Positions 35,921 to 46,406 of a stretch of DNA of 64,000 bases are shown here, one piece after another. How positions within the stretch are numbered: the first letter of the stretch is position 1; each line of letters begins with the position of its first letter. The position numbers were made by a program, and so were the translations under genes. Under the pieces are notes generated by a model. That model did not search any database. It had not been told where the DNA came from and saw only the letters and a list, made by a program, of their open reading frames with translations. Origin of the DNA: Sphingomonas crocodyli (lineage in GTDB: Bacteria > Pseudomonadota > Alphaproteobacteria > Sphingomonadales > Sphingomonadaceae). The DNA lies in assembly GCF_004005865.1 (NCBI RefSeq), contig NZ_SACN01000005.1:62001-126000 (forward strand), written 5' to 3'.

Positions 35921-35966
35921 CGGAACCCGATTCGCGCCTGCTCGTTCTGGCGCGCCCGAAACCCCA

Positions 35967-37226
35967 TCAATAACCCTGCTTGAACGCCGCCATCATGCGC
36001 TGGACCAGCCCGCCCGCCGCCGTCCGGTGGACGGTCTGCGGTTCGAGCGAGATCTGGCGCAAATCGATCGGATTGCTGGCCGCCACCATCGCGAGGCCCG
36101 AAAGCGTCGCGAAGGCCGGGCCGCCATGCGCATCGGGCAGGCCGGCGAGGCCACGCGGCCGGCCGATCCGCACCGTGCGGCCCAGCACGCCCTGCGCATA
36201 ATCGGCGATGCCCTTCAACTCCGCACCGCCGCCGGTCAGCACCACCTGCCGCCCGACGGGGCCGGTATAGCCGAGTTCGGCGAGCGCCTTCGACACCGCA
36301 TCCATCCAGTGATCGAGGCGCAGGCGGATCACCTGGATCAGCTGCGCACGGCTGATGCGGGGCGGCTCGAACCCGTCACCTTCGTCGGCCGCACCGAGAT
36401 CGATCATCTCATGCGTGTCGCGCGGCGAGTTCTGCGCCGAACCGTGAAAACATTTGAGCCGTTCGGCCTGCGCGCGGCGGATCGAGAAGGCCGAGGCGAT
36501 ATCGTCGGTGATATCGGCAGCACCCATCGCCAGCGAGGTGAGGCCGACCAGCAGCCCGCCCGCGAACAGCGAAACATTGGTCACGCCCGCGCCCATTTCG
36601 ACGAGCGCGATCCCCATCTCCTTATCCTCTTCGGTAAGGCAGGCGGCGCCCGTCGCGATCGGGGATGCGACGATCGATTTCACGCCCAGATGCGCCGAAC
36701 GGACGCACAGAGCGAGGTTGCGCACCGGCGAAGGCTCTGCCGCGACGACGTGGATTTCGACGCCCAGCCGATCGGCATGGAGACCAAGCGGGCTTTTCAC
36801 GCCCGTCAGGCCATCGAGCGTGTAGAGCGTGGGCTGCGCATGAAGGACCATGCGGCCATCGGGGTTGAGCGAACGACGCCCCTGCTTGAGCAGATTATCA
36901 ATATCGTCCTGTTCGACCTGCACGCCGCCCAGATCGACCTCGACCTGCGCGACATCGCTGACGAGGCCGCCCGCCGAGAAGCTGACCCATACATGGTCGA
37001 TATTGGTGCGCGCGATCGTCTCCGCCTGCTCCACAGCCTCGCGGATCGCGGCCTCGGTGCCTTCCATATCGGCGATATAGCCGCGCTTCACGCCACGGCT
37101 CTCGCGCTGGCCGGTGCCCAGCACCTCCAGATCGCCGGTTTCGGTGCGGCGCGCGATCAGGGCCGACACTTTCGAGGTGCCGATATCGAGCGCGGTGATC
37201 AGGGCATCGTTGCGATTTTGCGCCAT
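35967..37226 (-). CDS. ftsA: Cell division protein FtsA
   Basis: 419 residues, the actin-like ATPase that tethers FtsZ to the membrane. The phosphate-1 motif is ALDIGTSKVSALIARR, the phosphate-2 region is VEMGAGVTNVSLFAGG and the adenosine motif is VVLTGGGAELKGI. The terminal amphipathic helix LVQRMMAAFKQGY provides membrane attachment. It overlaps ftsQ by one base (TGATG). Confidence 0.97.
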   Translation of the reverse strand: MAQNRNDALITALDIGTSKVSALIARRTETGDLEVLGTGQRESRGVKRGYIADMEGTEAAIREAVEQAETIARTNIDHVWVSFSAGGLVSDVAQVEVDLGGVQVEQDDIDNLLKQGRRSLNPDGRMVLHAQPTLYTLDGLTGVKSPLGLHADRLGVEIHVVAAEPSPVRNLALCVRSAHLGVKSIVASPIATGAACLTEEDKEMGIALVEMGAGVTNVSLFAGGLLVGLTSLAMGAADITDDIASAFSIRRAQAERLKCFHGSAQNSPRDTHEMIDLGAADEGDGFEPPRISRAQLIQVIRLRLDHWMDAVSKALAELGYTGPVGRQVVLTGGGAELKGIADYAQGVLGRTVRIGRPRGLAGLPDAHGGPAFATLSGLAMVAASNPIDLRQISLEPQTVHRTAAGGLVQRMMAAFKQGY

Positions 37227-38215
37227 CAGGCTGTTACCGTGTTTGCAGGCGGGGAAACGGGGGCGGAGACCGGTGCGGTCTGGAGCGAGGGCGGCGCGGC
37301 CTGCGTGACCGGCGCCGGCGGAGGCGCGGGGGCCTCGATCTGGCCGCCGGGCTCGCGCGCCATGCGGACGACCGTGCGCGTCGGATCGCGCATGTCGATG
37401 CCAACGATGCCGCGGCCGAGCAGATGGCTCTGCTTATCCTTGCGCGCGAACCAGGCGAGCGCCTTGATCGCCTCGCCATCGCCTTCGGGCAGCTTCAGCG
37501 TCTCGCCCGACTGGAAGATGATGTCCCAGCGGCGCTGCCCCTGCCACACCGACGCGGTGATCAGGGGTTTGAGCGCCGGCTGCGTATCGAGCAGGGCCGT
37601 CAGCGCCTCGACCTGACGGCGTGCGCCGGGGCCGACCACGACGGGCAGATCGGGCATCGCGCGATCGTCGACCGGCGCGATCTCGGTCCCCATCCGATCG
37701 ACCAGGACCAGACGGCCACGATATTGCCAGATAGCGGCGGGCACGCGTTCGACAATGTCGACAACAAGAGTGTCGGGCAGCCGGCGCGAGATGCGCGCAT
37801 CGGCGATCCAGCCGAGCTTCATTAGTTCGGATCGCGTGCCGGTCAGGTCGACCAGTGGCATCGACCGCGATTGCTGGCTCATCGCGATGTCATAGACGAC
37901 ATCGGCATCGGCGCGCTTGCGGTTGAGGATTTCGACATGGCGGACGGTGAAGCCCGCATCGCCGATCGCGCCCGCGGTCGCGGCCCACGCCATTTGCGGA
38001 ATGCCCATCGCGACCACGCCCATCACCAGCCCACCGCCGACGAGCAGGCCCAGCGTCCAATTGCCCATCGTGCGCAGCGCATCGCGCGGCACCGGGATCT
38101 GCGCTACCGCGCGATCGAGCGCCGAGCCGCGACGCTTCGCCGGCGGCCGCTTCGCGGTGGTGACGCGCGGACGGCGGTCTCCCCCCTTCACGTTGCGGGC
38201 CGGCCGCGCGCTCAC
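37226..38215 (-). CDS. ftsQ: Cell division protein FtsQ
   Basis: 329 residues. A basic cytoplasmic tail and one membrane helix (LGLLVGGGLVMGVVAMGI) precede a POTRA domain (FTVRHVEILNRKRADADVVYDI to RISRRLPDTLVVDIVERVPAAIW) and an FtsQ beta domain. It links FtsA/FtsZ to the septal synthase. The Pro/Ala-rich C-terminal tail of about 45 residues is longer than in enterobacteria. It starts with GTG, overlapping the ddl stop (GTGA). Confidence 0.95.
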   Translation of the reverse strand: MSARPARNVKGGDRRPRVTTAKRPPAKRRGSALDRAVAQIPVPRDALRTMGNWTLGLLVGGGLVMGVVAMGIPQMAWAATAGAIGDAGFTVRHVEILNRKRADADVVYDIAMSQQSRSMPLVDLTGTRSELMKLGWIADARISRRLPDTLVVDIVERVPAAIWQYRGRLVLVDRMGTEIAPVDDRAMPDLPVVVGPGARRQVEALTALLDTQPALKPLITASVWQGQRRWDIIFQSGETLKLPEGDGEAIKALAWFARKDKQSHLLGRGIVGIDMRDPTRTVVRMAREPGGQIEAPAPPPAPVTQAAPPSLQTAPVSAPVSPPANTVTA

Positions 38216-39150
38216 GCAGCCTTTTCCTTCACGGCTTCGTCGACGATCGCCTGGACGAGTTCGGCATAGGTCATGCCGACATGCTTCGCCTGCTCAGGCA
38301 CGAGGCTGAGCGGCGTCATGCCCGGCTGCGTGTTCACTTCGAGCAAATAGAGCCCCGCTTCCCCCTGTTCGTCATCCCAACGGAAGTCCGAACGCGAGGT
38401 TCCCTTGCACCCCAACAGGCGGTGCGCATCAAGCGCCATCTGCATCGCCGACGCTTCGACATCGGCCGGGATCTTCGCCGGGCAGACATGGGTGGTCAGG
38501 CCATCGGTATATTTGGCCTCGTAATCGTAAAAGCCGCTGGTCGGCACCAGTTCGGTGACGCAAAGCGCGCGATCGCCTAGCACTGCGACCGTCAGCTCAC
38601 GCCCCTTGATGAAGGGTTCGGCGAGCAGTGTATCGAAACGCTGCCACGGGCCATGCGCGTCGCGGTGGATCGGCGTGCCGTGATTGTCGCGCTCCTTCAC
38701 GATCGCGACGCCGACCGACGATCCTTCGTTGACCGGCTTTAGCACATAAGGCCGAGGGATCGGATCGGCTTCGTACAGGCTCTCGCTGTCGACGATCTTG
38801 CCCGTCGGCATGCGAATGCCGTGGGGGACGAGCTGCTGCTTGGTCAGTTCCTTGTCGATCGCGATGACCGATGTGGTCAGGCCGCTATGGGTATAGGTGA
38901 TCCCCATCAGGTCCATCAGGCCCTGAACGGTGCCATCCTCCCCCGGTGTGCCGTGGAGCGCGTTGAACACGACGTCGGGCTTCGCCTCGTGCAGCTTGAT
39001 CGCGACGTCATGGCCCATGTCGATCCGCGTGACCTTGTGGCCCAGCGTTTCGAGCGCATCGGCGACGCCGTTACCCGACGTCAGCGACACGTCACGCTCG
39101 GACGACCAGCCACCCATAAGGACCGCGATGTGGAGCGTCGGATGGCTCAT
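38212..39150 (-). CDS. ddl: D-alanine--D-alanine ligase
   Basis: 312 residues, an ATP-grasp ligase making D-Ala-D-Ala for peptidoglycan precursors. It shows HIAVLMGGWSSERDVSLTSG, VFNALHGTPGEDGTVQGLMDLM, the grasp loop VLKPVNEGSSVGVAIV and the metal-binding end LEVNTQPGMTPLSLVPEQAK. ATG 39150 overlaps the murB stop (ATGA); a longer frame upstream is not family-like. Confidence 0.97.
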   Translation of the reverse strand: MSHPTLHIAVLMGGWSSERDVSLTSGNGVADALETLGHKVTRIDMGHDVAIKLHEAKPDVVFNALHGTPGEDGTVQGLMDLMGITYTHSGLTTSVIAIDKELTKQQLVPHGIRMPTGKIVDSESLYEADPIPRPYVLKPVNEGSSVGVAIVKERDNHGTPIHRDAHGPWQRFDTLLAEPFIKGRELTVAVLGDRALCVTELVPTSGFYDYEAKYTDGLTTHVCPAKIPADVEASAMQMALDAHRLLGCKGTSRSDFRWDDEQGEAGLYLLEVNTQPGMTPLSLVPEQAKHVGMTYAELVQAIVDEAVKEKAA

Positions 39151-40064
39151 GCGGAAACCCCTACGCGCTGGATTTCCCACTCCAACGTCAAGCCCGAATG
39201 TGCCTTCACCTTGTCCCTTACCTCTTCGCCCAAAGCCTCGATGTCGGCGCTGCTGGCCGAGCCGAGGTTGAGCAGGAAATTGCAGTGTTTTTCGGAAACC
39301 TGCGCGTCGCCGCGCGTCAGCCCGCGACAGCCCGCCGCGTCGACCAGCGCCCACGCCTTGTGGCCGTCCGGATTCTTGAAGGTCGAACCGCCGGTCTTCG
39401 AACGCAGCGGCTGCGAGGCTTCGCGTTCGGCGGCGATGCGGTCCATTTCAGTCTGGATCGCGCTCGGCTCGGCAGGCGCACCACGCAGCGTCGCCGAAAT
39501 CACGATCGCGCCATCGGGCAGCGCGCTGTGGCGATAGGTGTAGCCCAGATCGGTAAGCGACAGTGTCTTACGTTCACCCGAGCGGAGGACGACCTCCGCC
39601 TCGACCAGCACGTCCTTGACCTCGCGGCCATAAGCCCCGCCGTTCATACGCACGAAGCCGCCGACCGTGCCGGGGATCGAGCGCAGGAACTCGACCCCGC
39701 CAATCCCGGCATCGCGCGCCGTCGAGGAGACGAGGATACCGCTCGCCCCGCCGCCGCAGCGCAGGGTCACGTCATCAAGCCGCTCGCACTTGGCGAACGC
39801 CTTGCCGAGCCGGACGACCACGCCCGGCACGCCGCCATCGCGCACGATCAGGTTGGAGCCTAGGCCAAGCCCCATCACCGGCACCGCCGGATCGAGCGCC
39901 ATCAGAAAATCACACAGATCGTCGGCATCGGCCGGCTCGAACAGCCATTCGGCCGACCCGCCGCTCTTGAACCAGACGAGCGGCGCCAGCGGCGCGCCGG
40001 CCGTCAGTCGCCCGCGAACGGGCGGCATGACGGTATCGGTCGCGGCGCCGGCGGCTGCCATCAT
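39147..40064 (-). CDS. murB: UDP-N-acetylenolpyruvoylglucosamine reductase
   Basis: 305 residues, an FAD enzyme completing UDP-MurNAc. FAD-binding blocks are VMGLGLGSNLIVRDGG and GGVEFLRSIPGTVGGFVRMNGGAYG, and the catalytic Ser lies in SKTGGSTFKNPDG-type sequence. I choose ATG 40064 over TTG 40079 because it makes an ATGA overlap with the stop of the 64-residue ORF, matching the other junctions in the cluster. Confidence 0.96.
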   Translation of the reverse strand: MMAAAGAATDTVMPPVRGRLTAGAPLAPLVWFKSGGSAEWLFEPADADDLCDFLMALDPAVPVMGLGLGSNLIVRDGGVPGVVVRLGKAFAKCERLDDVTLRCGGGASGILVSSTARDAGIGGVEFLRSIPGTVGGFVRMNGGAYGREVKDVLVEAEVVLRSGERKTLSLTDLGYTYRHSALPDGAIVISATLRGAPAEPSAIQTEMDRIAAEREASQPLRSKTGGSTFKNPDGHKAWALVDAAGCRGLTRGDAQVSEKHCNFLLNLGSASSADIEALGEEVRDKVKAHSGLTLEWEIQRVGVSA

Positions 40065-40255
40065 CCCCTGGGCGACCAAAGTGCGAGCCAGCCTTCCCAG
40101 GCCTTCACCTGCGCATCGCCGATCTGGCGCGCGGCTTCGACCGCGCCGTCGAACGGCGTGTTGCCCATCGTGCGGAAGGCCGCATCGAGATTCTGCTTGT
40201 GGAGGTGGAGTGCCTGTTCCTGCAGCTTCACCCAGGTGCCGAAATAGTCGGTCAT
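40061..40255 (-). CDS. 64-residue hypothetical protein embedded between murC and murB
   Basis: 64 residues, [18 protein letters not shown] to [12 protein letters not shown]. It is predicted soluble and helical, with amphipathic spacing ([31 protein letters not shown]) and no signal or membrane segment. Its ATG overlaps the murC stop and its TGA overlaps murB's ATG, so translation is coupled on both sides; the surrounding genes leave no doubt that it is expressed. The helix pattern and tryptophan-rich end faintly recall phasin-like proteins, but I recognise no family. It could be a small regulator or partner of a Mur ligase (speculation). Confidence 0.85.
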   Translation of the reverse strand: MTDYFGTWVKLQEQALHLHKQNLDAAFRTMGNTPFDGAVEAARQIGDAQVKAWEGWLALWSPRG

Positions 40256-41661
40256 TTCACCTTCTCCTTCGCAATCGCGTCGGCGAGGCCGGCGGCCCAT
40301 TTGGTGATGTCGCCGGCGCCGAGGCAGATGACCATGTCGTCCTGCTGGGCGCTATTCGCAAGAGCGACGGCGAGCGCATCGGCCCCCTCGATCACCTGCG
40401 CGGCGCGATGCCCGCGCTGCTTGAGCCCGCTGACGAGGGCTGCGGCATCGACCCCTTCGATCGGCTGCTCGCCCGCCGGATAGACTGGGGCGACATAGAC
40501 GATGTCGGCATCGTTGAACGCGGTCTGGAAGTCGACCATCAGGTCGCGCAGGCGGGTGTAGCGATGGGGCTGCACGACCGCGATCACGCGGTTCTTCGCG
40601 CCTTCGCGCGCGGCGGCGAGCACCGCGCGGATCTCAACCGGGTGGTGACCGTAATCGTCGATGATCGTGACACCATCGACCTCACCAACCTTGGTGAAGC
40701 GGCGCTTGACGCCCCCGAACTTGGCGAAACCGCCCGCGATGATGTCGTCCGAAATGCCCATCTCCAGCGCGACGCCGATCGCGGCGAGCGCGTTCTGGAC
40801 ATTGTGGCGGCCGGGCATCGGCAGGGTCACGCCCTCGATCCGGCGCAGATTGCCGTCACGATCGCGGATCACCACGTCGAACCGGTTGCCGCCGGGGACG
40901 GGCACGACATTGTCGCCGCGCACGTCGGCCTGAGCGGAAAAGCCGTAGGTCACGACCTTGCGATCGCGCACGCGCGGGATGATCGCCTGCACTTCGGGAT
41001 GATCGATGCACAGCAAGGCGGCACCGTAGAAGGGGACGTTTTCGACGAACTCAACGAAGCAGTCCTTCACCTTCTCGAACGATCCATAGTGATCGAGATG
41101 TTCGGGATCGATGTTGGTCACGACCGCGATCGTGCCGTCGAGGCGCAGGAAACTGCCGTCGCTCTCGTCAGCCTCCACCACCATCCAGTCGGACGCGCCG
41201 AGGCGGGCGTTCGAACCATAGCTGTTGATGATGCCGCCGTTGATCACGGTCGGATCGACCCCGCCCGCATCGAGCAAGGCCGCGACCATCGACGTCGTCG
41301 TCGTCTTGCCGTGGGTGCCCGCGATCGCGACGGTCGACTTCAGCCGCATCAGTTCGGCGAGCATTTCGGCGCGGCGGACGACGGGGATGCGCTTTTCGAG
41401 CGCGAGTTCGACCTCGGGATTGCCGCGCTTGATCGCGGTCGAGGTGACGACGACGGCGGCATCGCCCAGATTTTCGGCCTTGTGGCCGATCATCACCTTG
41501 ATGCCCTTCTTGCGCAGCCCTTCGACGACATAGCCTTCGGCGACGTCGCTGCCCTGAACCTTATAGCCCAGATTGGCCATGACCTCGGCAATGCCGGACA
41601 TGCCGATCCCGCCGATGCCGATGAAGTGAATGGTGCCGATGTCGGTCGCGACGCCCTTCAT
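40252..41661 (-). CDS. murC: UDP-N-acetylmuramate--L-alanine ligase
   Basis: 469 residues, the first Mur ligase, adding L-Ala to UDP-MurNAc. It shows [23 protein letters not shown] at the start, the ATP loop [50 protein letters not shown] and the C-terminal [19 protein letters not shown]. Length is normal. It overlaps murG upstream and the 64-residue ORF downstream. Confidence 0.97.
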   Translation of the reverse strand: MKGVATDIGTIHFIGIGGIGMSGIAEVMANLGYKVQGSDVAEGYVVEGLRKKGIKVMIGHKAENLGDAAVVVTSTAIKRGNPEVELALEKRIPVVRRAEMLAELMRLKSTVAIAGTHGKTTTTSMVAALLDAGGVDPTVINGGIINSYGSNARLGASDWMVVEADESDGSFLRLDGTIAVVTNIDPEHLDHYGSFEKVKDCFVEFVENVPFYGAALLCIDHPEVQAIIPRVRDRKVVTYGFSAQADVRGDNVVPVPGGNRFDVVIRDRDGNLRRIEGVTLPMPGRHNVQNALAAIGVALEMGISDDIIAGGFAKFGGVKRRFTKVGEVDGVTIIDDYGHHPVEIRAVLAAAREGAKNRVIAVVQPHRYTRLRDLMVDFQTAFNDADIVYVAPVYPAGEQPIEGVDAAALVSGLKQRGHRAAQVIEGADALAVALANSAQQDDMVICLGAGDITKWAAGLADAIAKEKVK

Positions 41662-42818
41662 GCGAACGCGCCCTTCAGGGGCCGAAGCTCAAGATTTTCC
41701 ACAGGGATAGGGTCCATGATCGGTTGGCGACCGATGCTCTCCACCAGATCGGCGAGATCCTCGGCCGCGTTGGGCCTGCCGACGCCATAAGAGCGCTTGG
41801 CAGCGTTGAGAAGCGCCTTGGGATCGAGCGCCAGCTTGTGCATCTGCTTCGACAATTCCTGCGGCGTGAAGTTCGATTGCTTGATCGCGCGCGCGCCGCC
41901 CACCTCGGCCAGTTCGCGGGCATTGGCGGTCTGGTGATCGTCGGCAGCGCTGGGCAGCGGGATCAGGATGGCGGGGCGGCCCGCGACCGTCACGTCGGCG
42001 ATCGTCGATGCGCCCGCGCGCGCGATCACCAGGTGCGACCAGGCGAGCCGTTCGGGCAGATCGGTGAAATAGGTGGCGAGATCGGCGGGGATGCCCAGCA
42101 CCTTATATTTGCTGCGCACCGCCTCGATATCCTCGGGCCGGCACTGCTGCGTCACCTGCAACCGGCGGCGAAAGGTGAGCGGCAGGAGGCCCAGCGCATC
42201 GGGCACGACGTCGGACAGGATGCTCGCACCCTGGCTGCCGCCCGTCACCAGCAGGCGGAAGATGCCGTCGGGGCCGAGATCGGGAAACGGCGCGTTGCGG
42301 ATTTCCCGGACGATCGCGCGGACCGGATTGCCGACCAGATGGGTTTTGGCGTCGAACTTCGGGTTCAGCCGCTCGACATTCGGATAGGCGGTCGCGATCC
42401 CGGTCACCTTGCCCGCGACGAGGCGGTTGACCCGGCCCAGCACGGCATTCTGTTCGTGGATCAGCGTCGGCACACGGTTCTTGAACGCCGCGCGCAAGGC
42501 CGGAAGCGCCGGATAGCCGCCGAAGCCGACCACGGCGGCGGGATCGAACGTCTCGTACAGCTGGCGCGACATGGCGGTGCCGGCGCGAATATCCTTCCAC
42601 GCCTTCCACATCTCACGCAGGCCGCCGCCCAGGCGTCCCGCCGGAATGATGTGGGTCTGGACGCCGTCGAACAGTCCGGGGATGCGCGCGCCGCGTTCGT
42701 CGGTGACGAGCGCGACCCGATGGCCACGGCGCATCAGCTCGCCCGCCAGCGCATGCGCGGGAACCATGTGCCCGCCGGTGCCGCCGGCGGCGAGGACGAA
42801 GTGTCGCGTTACGCTCAT
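41658..42818 (-). CDS. murG: UDP-GlcNAc transferase for lipid II
   Basis: 386 residues, GT28. It transfers GlcNAc onto lipid I at the inner face of the membrane. The G loop is [25 protein letters not shown], and the second glycine motif is [21 protein letters not shown]. The donor-site motif is [32 protein letters not shown]. It overlaps ftsW upstream and murC downstream (ATGA on both sides). Confidence 0.97.
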   Translation of the reverse strand: MSVTRHFVLAAGGTGGHMVPAHALAGELMRRGHRVALVTDERGARIPGLFDGVQTHIIPAGRLGGGLREMWKAWKDIRAGTAMSRQLYETFDPAAVVGFGGYPALPALRAAFKNRVPTLIHEQNAVLGRVNRLVAGKVTGIATAYPNVERLNPKFDAKTHLVGNPVRAIVREIRNAPFPDLGPDGIFRLLVTGGSQGASILSDVVPDALGLLPLTFRRRLQVTQQCRPEDIEAVRSKYKVLGIPADLATYFTDLPERLAWSHLVIARAGASTIADVTVAGRPAILIPLPSAADDHQTANARELAEVGGARAIKQSNFTPQELSKQMHKLALDPKALLNAAKRSYGVGRPNAAEDLADLVESIGRQPIMDPIPVENLELRPLKGAFA

Positions 42819-44044
42819 CGCGGATTCCAGCGCACGGTGTAGCTCGATTCCTTGAGGTGGGGATTCTCGCGGGTGAAGGCGAGCAGCAGCCCGAAGCCGA
42901 TCGACAGCGCGATCATCGACGAACCGCCATAGCTGATGAACGGCAGGGTCATGCCCTTCGACGGCGCGAGGCCGACATTGACGAGCATGTTGATCAGCGC
43001 CTGCAGCCCGAACTGCGCGACCAGACCGGCGCCCGCATAGAGCAGGAAATCATCCTCCTCACGCAGCAGGCGGGTGCAGACGCGCGCGACGATCGCGAGG
43101 TAGAGGCAGGCGATCGCGATGCACGCGATCAGGCCGAATTCCTCGCCGATCACGGAGAAGATATAGTCGGTATGCGGCTCGGGCAGCGAGAATTTCGCCG
43201 TGCCCGCGCCGGGGCCGGTGCCGAGTAGGCCGCCATGCGTGATCGTGTCGTGCGCGCGATCCATCTGGAACGTATCGCCCTGCTTGAACAGGAACTTGTC
43301 GATACGCGCGGTCGCGACCGGATAGAAGAAATAGGCCGCGAGGACGGCGACGAAGCCCCCTGCCCCCAGCATGCCCAGCGCCTTCATCGACGCGCCCGAC
43401 AGCATCAGCAGGATGATCCACACCGACACGAAGATCACGGTCTGCCCGAAATCGGGCTGCATCATCAGCAGCACTGCGATCGAACCGACCACGCCTGCGG
43501 AAATGACGGCGAAGGGCAGGCCCGGATTCTTGGCGCGCAGCGAGAAGAGCCAGGCCATCGCAACGACGAACAAAGGCTTCAGAAATTCGGACGGTTGCAG
43601 GCGCGCCGGGCCGCCGAACGATATCCAGCGGGTCGCGCCGTTGGTGGTGCTGCCGACGACGGGCACGAGCGCGAGCAGGACGAAGAAGATCGCCGCGCCG
43701 ATCAACGCGCCACGCCGCGCCACCTTCTGCGGCAGCATCGAGACGCCGACCATGATAGGCGCGGACACGACCATCCAGCCCAGCTGCATCCAGAAATAAT
43801 AGCGCGCGGCGACGACGTGCCCCGCGCCCGAATAGCGCACAGCGGCGGCAGGCGCGGCGGCGGCGACCGCGATCAGCCCGACGCCGATCAGCATCGTCAC
43901 AAGCAGCAGCAGGACGCGATCGATTTCCCAGAACCAGCGCGCAAGCGGCGTGTTCGATCCGCGCCCGACGCGCGACCGCCGGATCGCAGGCTTCTTGCGT
44001 CGCGTAGGAACCGTGGAATCGAGCAGCGCCACCACGCCGGTCAT
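42815..44044 (-). CDS. ftsW: Septal peptidoglycan glycosyltransferase FtsW
   Basis: 409 residues, SEDS family with about ten membrane helices. It polymerises lipid II with FtsI at the septum. The N terminus is a basic cytoplasmic tail of about 45 residues. The core includes GGPARLQPSEFLKPLFVVAMAWLFS, QPDFGQTVIFVSVWIILLMLSGA and the C-terminal PFISYGGSSMIALSIGFGLLLA. It overlaps murD and murG. Confidence 0.97.
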   Translation of the reverse strand: MTGVVALLDSTVPTRRKKPAIRRSRVGRGSNTPLARWFWEIDRVLLLLVTMLIGVGLIAVAAAAPAAAVRYSGAGHVVAARYYFWMQLGWMVVSAPIMVGVSMLPQKVARRGALIGAAIFFVLLALVPVVGSTTNGATRWISFGGPARLQPSEFLKPLFVVAMAWLFSLRAKNPGLPFAVISAGVVGSIAVLLMMQPDFGQTVIFVSVWIILLMLSGASMKALGMLGAGGFVAVLAAYFFYPVATARIDKFLFKQGDTFQMDRAHDTITHGGLLGTGPGAGTAKFSLPEPHTDYIFSVIGEEFGLIACIAIACLYLAIVARVCTRLLREEDDFLLYAGAGLVAQFGLQALINMLVNVGLAPSKGMTLPFISYGGSSMIALSIGFGLLLAFTRENPHLKESSYTVRWNPR

Positions 44045-45339
44045 AAGCCAAGCCCCTCCACCGCGCTACGGAAAGCCGCCCCGCGCGCTTCATAATCGGC
44101 GAACTGATCGAAGGAGGCGCAGGCGGGCGACAGCAGCACCACTTCGCCGGGCTTCGCGGCCGCGGCGGCATCCTTCACGGCCTGTGCCAGCGTCTTGCTC
44201 TCGATCACGGGCTTGCCCGCTTCGCCCATGATCCGGGCGTAAAGCGGGCCGGCGTCGCCGATCGTATAGGCCGCGACGACATGATCGAAATGCGGCGCGC
44301 AGGCGTCGAGATCGTCGGTCTTGGGCAGGCCGCCCAATATCCAATGTATCTTCGGATATGCCGCGAGCGCGGGCGCGGTCGATGTCGCGTTGGTCGCCTT
44401 GCTGTCGTTGACGTAGAGGACGCCGCCAATCTCGGCGATCCGCTCCATTCGATGCGGCAGGCCCGGATAAGTGGCGAGGCCGGTCTGGATCGCGTCCTCG
44501 GCGATGCCCAGCGCGCGGGCCGTCGCAATCGCGATCACGGCATTTTGCGCGTTGTGGGGCCCCTGCAGCGACGGCCAGTCGGCCTGCCCTTCCACATCGG
44601 CGGCCTGGACGCGGACCACCGGCAGTTCGTCCCGAACGGCGAGAAGACGGGTCGCAATCGCCCGCGTCGGATCATCGTCGACCGCGATCACCGCGACATG
44701 GTTGGGCGACTGCATCGCGAACAGTTCGGCCTTCGCGCGCGAATAACCTTCGAAGCCGTCATAGCGATCGAGATGGTCGGGGGTGATGTTGGTCAGCACC
44801 GCGACGTCGCAATCGAGGCTGCGGGTCAGATCGATCTGGTAGCTCGACAGTTCGAGGACATAGACCCCACCGGCCCCCAGCGGATCGCGCGACAGGATCG
44901 GCAGGCCGATATTCCCGCCCATCAGCGTCGGCACGCCCGCCGTTTCGATGATGTGCTTGATCAGCGCAGTCGTGGTCGACTTGCCGTTGGTGCCGGTGAT
45001 GCCAACAACCTTGTGCGCCGGCAGGCTGCTACGGGCCTGCGCGAACAGTTCGATATCGCCGATCACGGGCACGTTGTGCTTACGCGCATGCGCGACGATC
45101 GGATGCTTGTTGAGCGGCACGCCGGGCGAAACCACGACGGCGGCAAAGCCTGTCAGATCGCTTTCGAGCGGGTCGGCCAGCTTGACCCGCGGGTCGGCCT
45201 TCGCCCGCGCCTCGTCCTTCCCGTCCCATGCCGTCACCTCCGCCCCGCTCGCCAGCAGCGCGTCGACCGTCGCCAGCCCCGAGCGCGCGAGGCCGAGGAC
45301 CGCGTATCGTTTACCGGCGAAGGCGGGGGACGTGATCAC
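44041..45339 (-). CDS. murD: UDP-MurNAc-L-Ala--D-Glu ligase
   Basis: 432 residues, adding D-Glu to UDP-MurNAc-L-Ala. The N-terminal Rossmann motif is [20 protein letters not shown]. The ATP loop is [21 protein letters not shown], and the carbamylated-Lys and metal region is [34 protein letters not shown]. The start is GTG 45339, overlapping the mraY stop (GTGA). Confidence 0.97.
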   Translation of the reverse strand: MITSPAFAGKRYAVLGLARSGLATVDALLASGAEVTAWDGKDEARAKADPRVKLADPLESDLTGFAAVVVSPGVPLNKHPIVAHARKHNVPVIGDIELFAQARSSLPAHKVVGITGTNGKSTTTALIKHIIETAGVPTLMGGNIGLPILSRDPLGAGGVYVLELSSYQIDLTRSLDCDVAVLTNITPDHLDRYDGFEGYSRAKAELFAMQSPNHVAVIAVDDDPTRAIATRLLAVRDELPVVRVQAADVEGQADWPSLQGPHNAQNAVIAIATARALGIAEDAIQTGLATYPGLPHRMERIAEIGGVLYVNDSKATNATSTAPALAAYPKIHWILGGLPKTDDLDACAPHFDHVVAAYTIGDAGPLYARIMGEAGKPVIESKTLAQAVKDAAAAAKPGEVVLLSPACASFDQFADYEARGAAFRSAVEGLGL

Positions 45340-46406
45340 CGCAGCTTCAGCGTCGCAAGGCCCGCCAGCGCGAGCACGAAGCTGATGATCCAGAAGCGGA
45401 TCACCACGGTCGGCTCGCTCCAGCCGAGCTGTTCGAAATGGTGGTGGATCGGCGCCATGCGGAAGATGCGCTTGCCGGTCCTTTTATAGAAGAAGACCTG
45501 CAGGATCACCGACACCGTCTCCATCACGAACAGGCCGCCGACGATCGCCAACACGATTTCGTGATGCGCGACCACCGCAATCGTCCCCAACGCACCACCG
45601 AGCGCGAGGCTGCCCGTATCGCCCATGAACACGGCCGCAGGCGGCGCGTTGAACCAGAGAAAGGCCAGGCCCCCGCCGATGATCGCGGCGGTCAGGATCG
45701 TCAGATCGCCCGCGCCCGGAACGTGCGGAATGCCCAGATAGCTGGCGAACACCTTGTTGCCGACCAGATAGGCGATCACGAAGAAGGCGAGGCTGGCGAT
45801 CACGACTGGCATGATCGCAAGGCCGTCCAACCCGTCGGTCAGGTTCACCGCATTGCCGAAAGCGACGATCGTGAACGCCGCGAACACGACGTAGAGCGGC
45901 CCGAGATCGATCACCGCGCCATTATAGAAAGGCACGTACAGTTCGGTCCCGTTGCCCGATACGATCAGCCAGCTGGCGAGACCCGCGATCAGGAACTCGC
46001 CCGCCAGGCGCACCTTGCCCGAAACGCCCTTGTGGCTGCGCTTCTTCACCTTGTCGTAATCGTCGAGGAAGCCGATCAGGCCGAAGCCCACGGTCACGCC
46101 GATGCAGGCCCAGGCATAGCGGTTGGCCAGATCCATCCACAGCAGCATGGCGACCATCACCGACACCAGGATCATCAGCCCGCCCATCGTGGGGGTGCCG
46201 ACCTTGGCGAGGTGCGTCTGCGGCCCGTCAGCGCGGATCGGCTGGCCCTTGCCCTGCTTGACGCGCAGCCACCCGATGAAGCGCGGGCCTATGATCAGGC
46301 CCAGCACAAGCGCCGTAACCGCCGCCGCGCCCGCGCGGAAGGTGAGGTATCGAATGAGATTCAGCAGCCCCGGAAATCCGAGCTGATCGGCCAGCAAGTA
46401 AAGCAT
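45336..46406 (-). CDS. mraY: Phospho-MurNAc-pentapeptide transferase
   Basis: 356 residues with about ten membrane helices. It attaches the Mur pentapeptide to undecaprenyl phosphate to make lipid I. The signatures are [32 protein letters not shown] with the catalytic Asp, and [34 protein letters not shown] closes the family pattern. It overlaps murF by one base. Confidence 0.97.
   Translation of the reverse strand: MLYLLADQLGFPGLLNLIRYLTFRAGAAAVTALVLGLIIGPRFIGWLRVKQGKGQPIRADGPQTHLAKVGTPTMGGLMILVSVMVAMLLWMDLANRYAWACIGVTVGFGLIGFLDDYDKVKKRSHKGVSGKVRLAGEFLIAGLASWLIVSGNGTELYVPFYNGAVIDLGPLYVVFAAFTIVAFGNAVNLTDGLDGLAIMPVVIASLAFFVIAYLVGNKVFASYLGIPHVPGAGDLTILTAAIIGGGLAFLWFNAPPAAVFMGDTGSLALGGALGTIAVVAHHEIVLAIVGGLFVMETVSVILQVFFYKRTGKRIFRMAPIHHHFEQLGWSEPTVVIRFWIISFVLALAGLATLKLR

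Noticed and set aside
36806..37616. Antisense frames opposite ftsA and ftsQ
   Set aside because: The known genes explain the region, and overlapping frames are expected in high-GC DNA.
39667..41790. 707-codon plus-strand frame opposite murB, the 64-residue ORF, murC and the end of murG
   Set aside because: Antisense to conserved Mur genes, with unusual residue composition.
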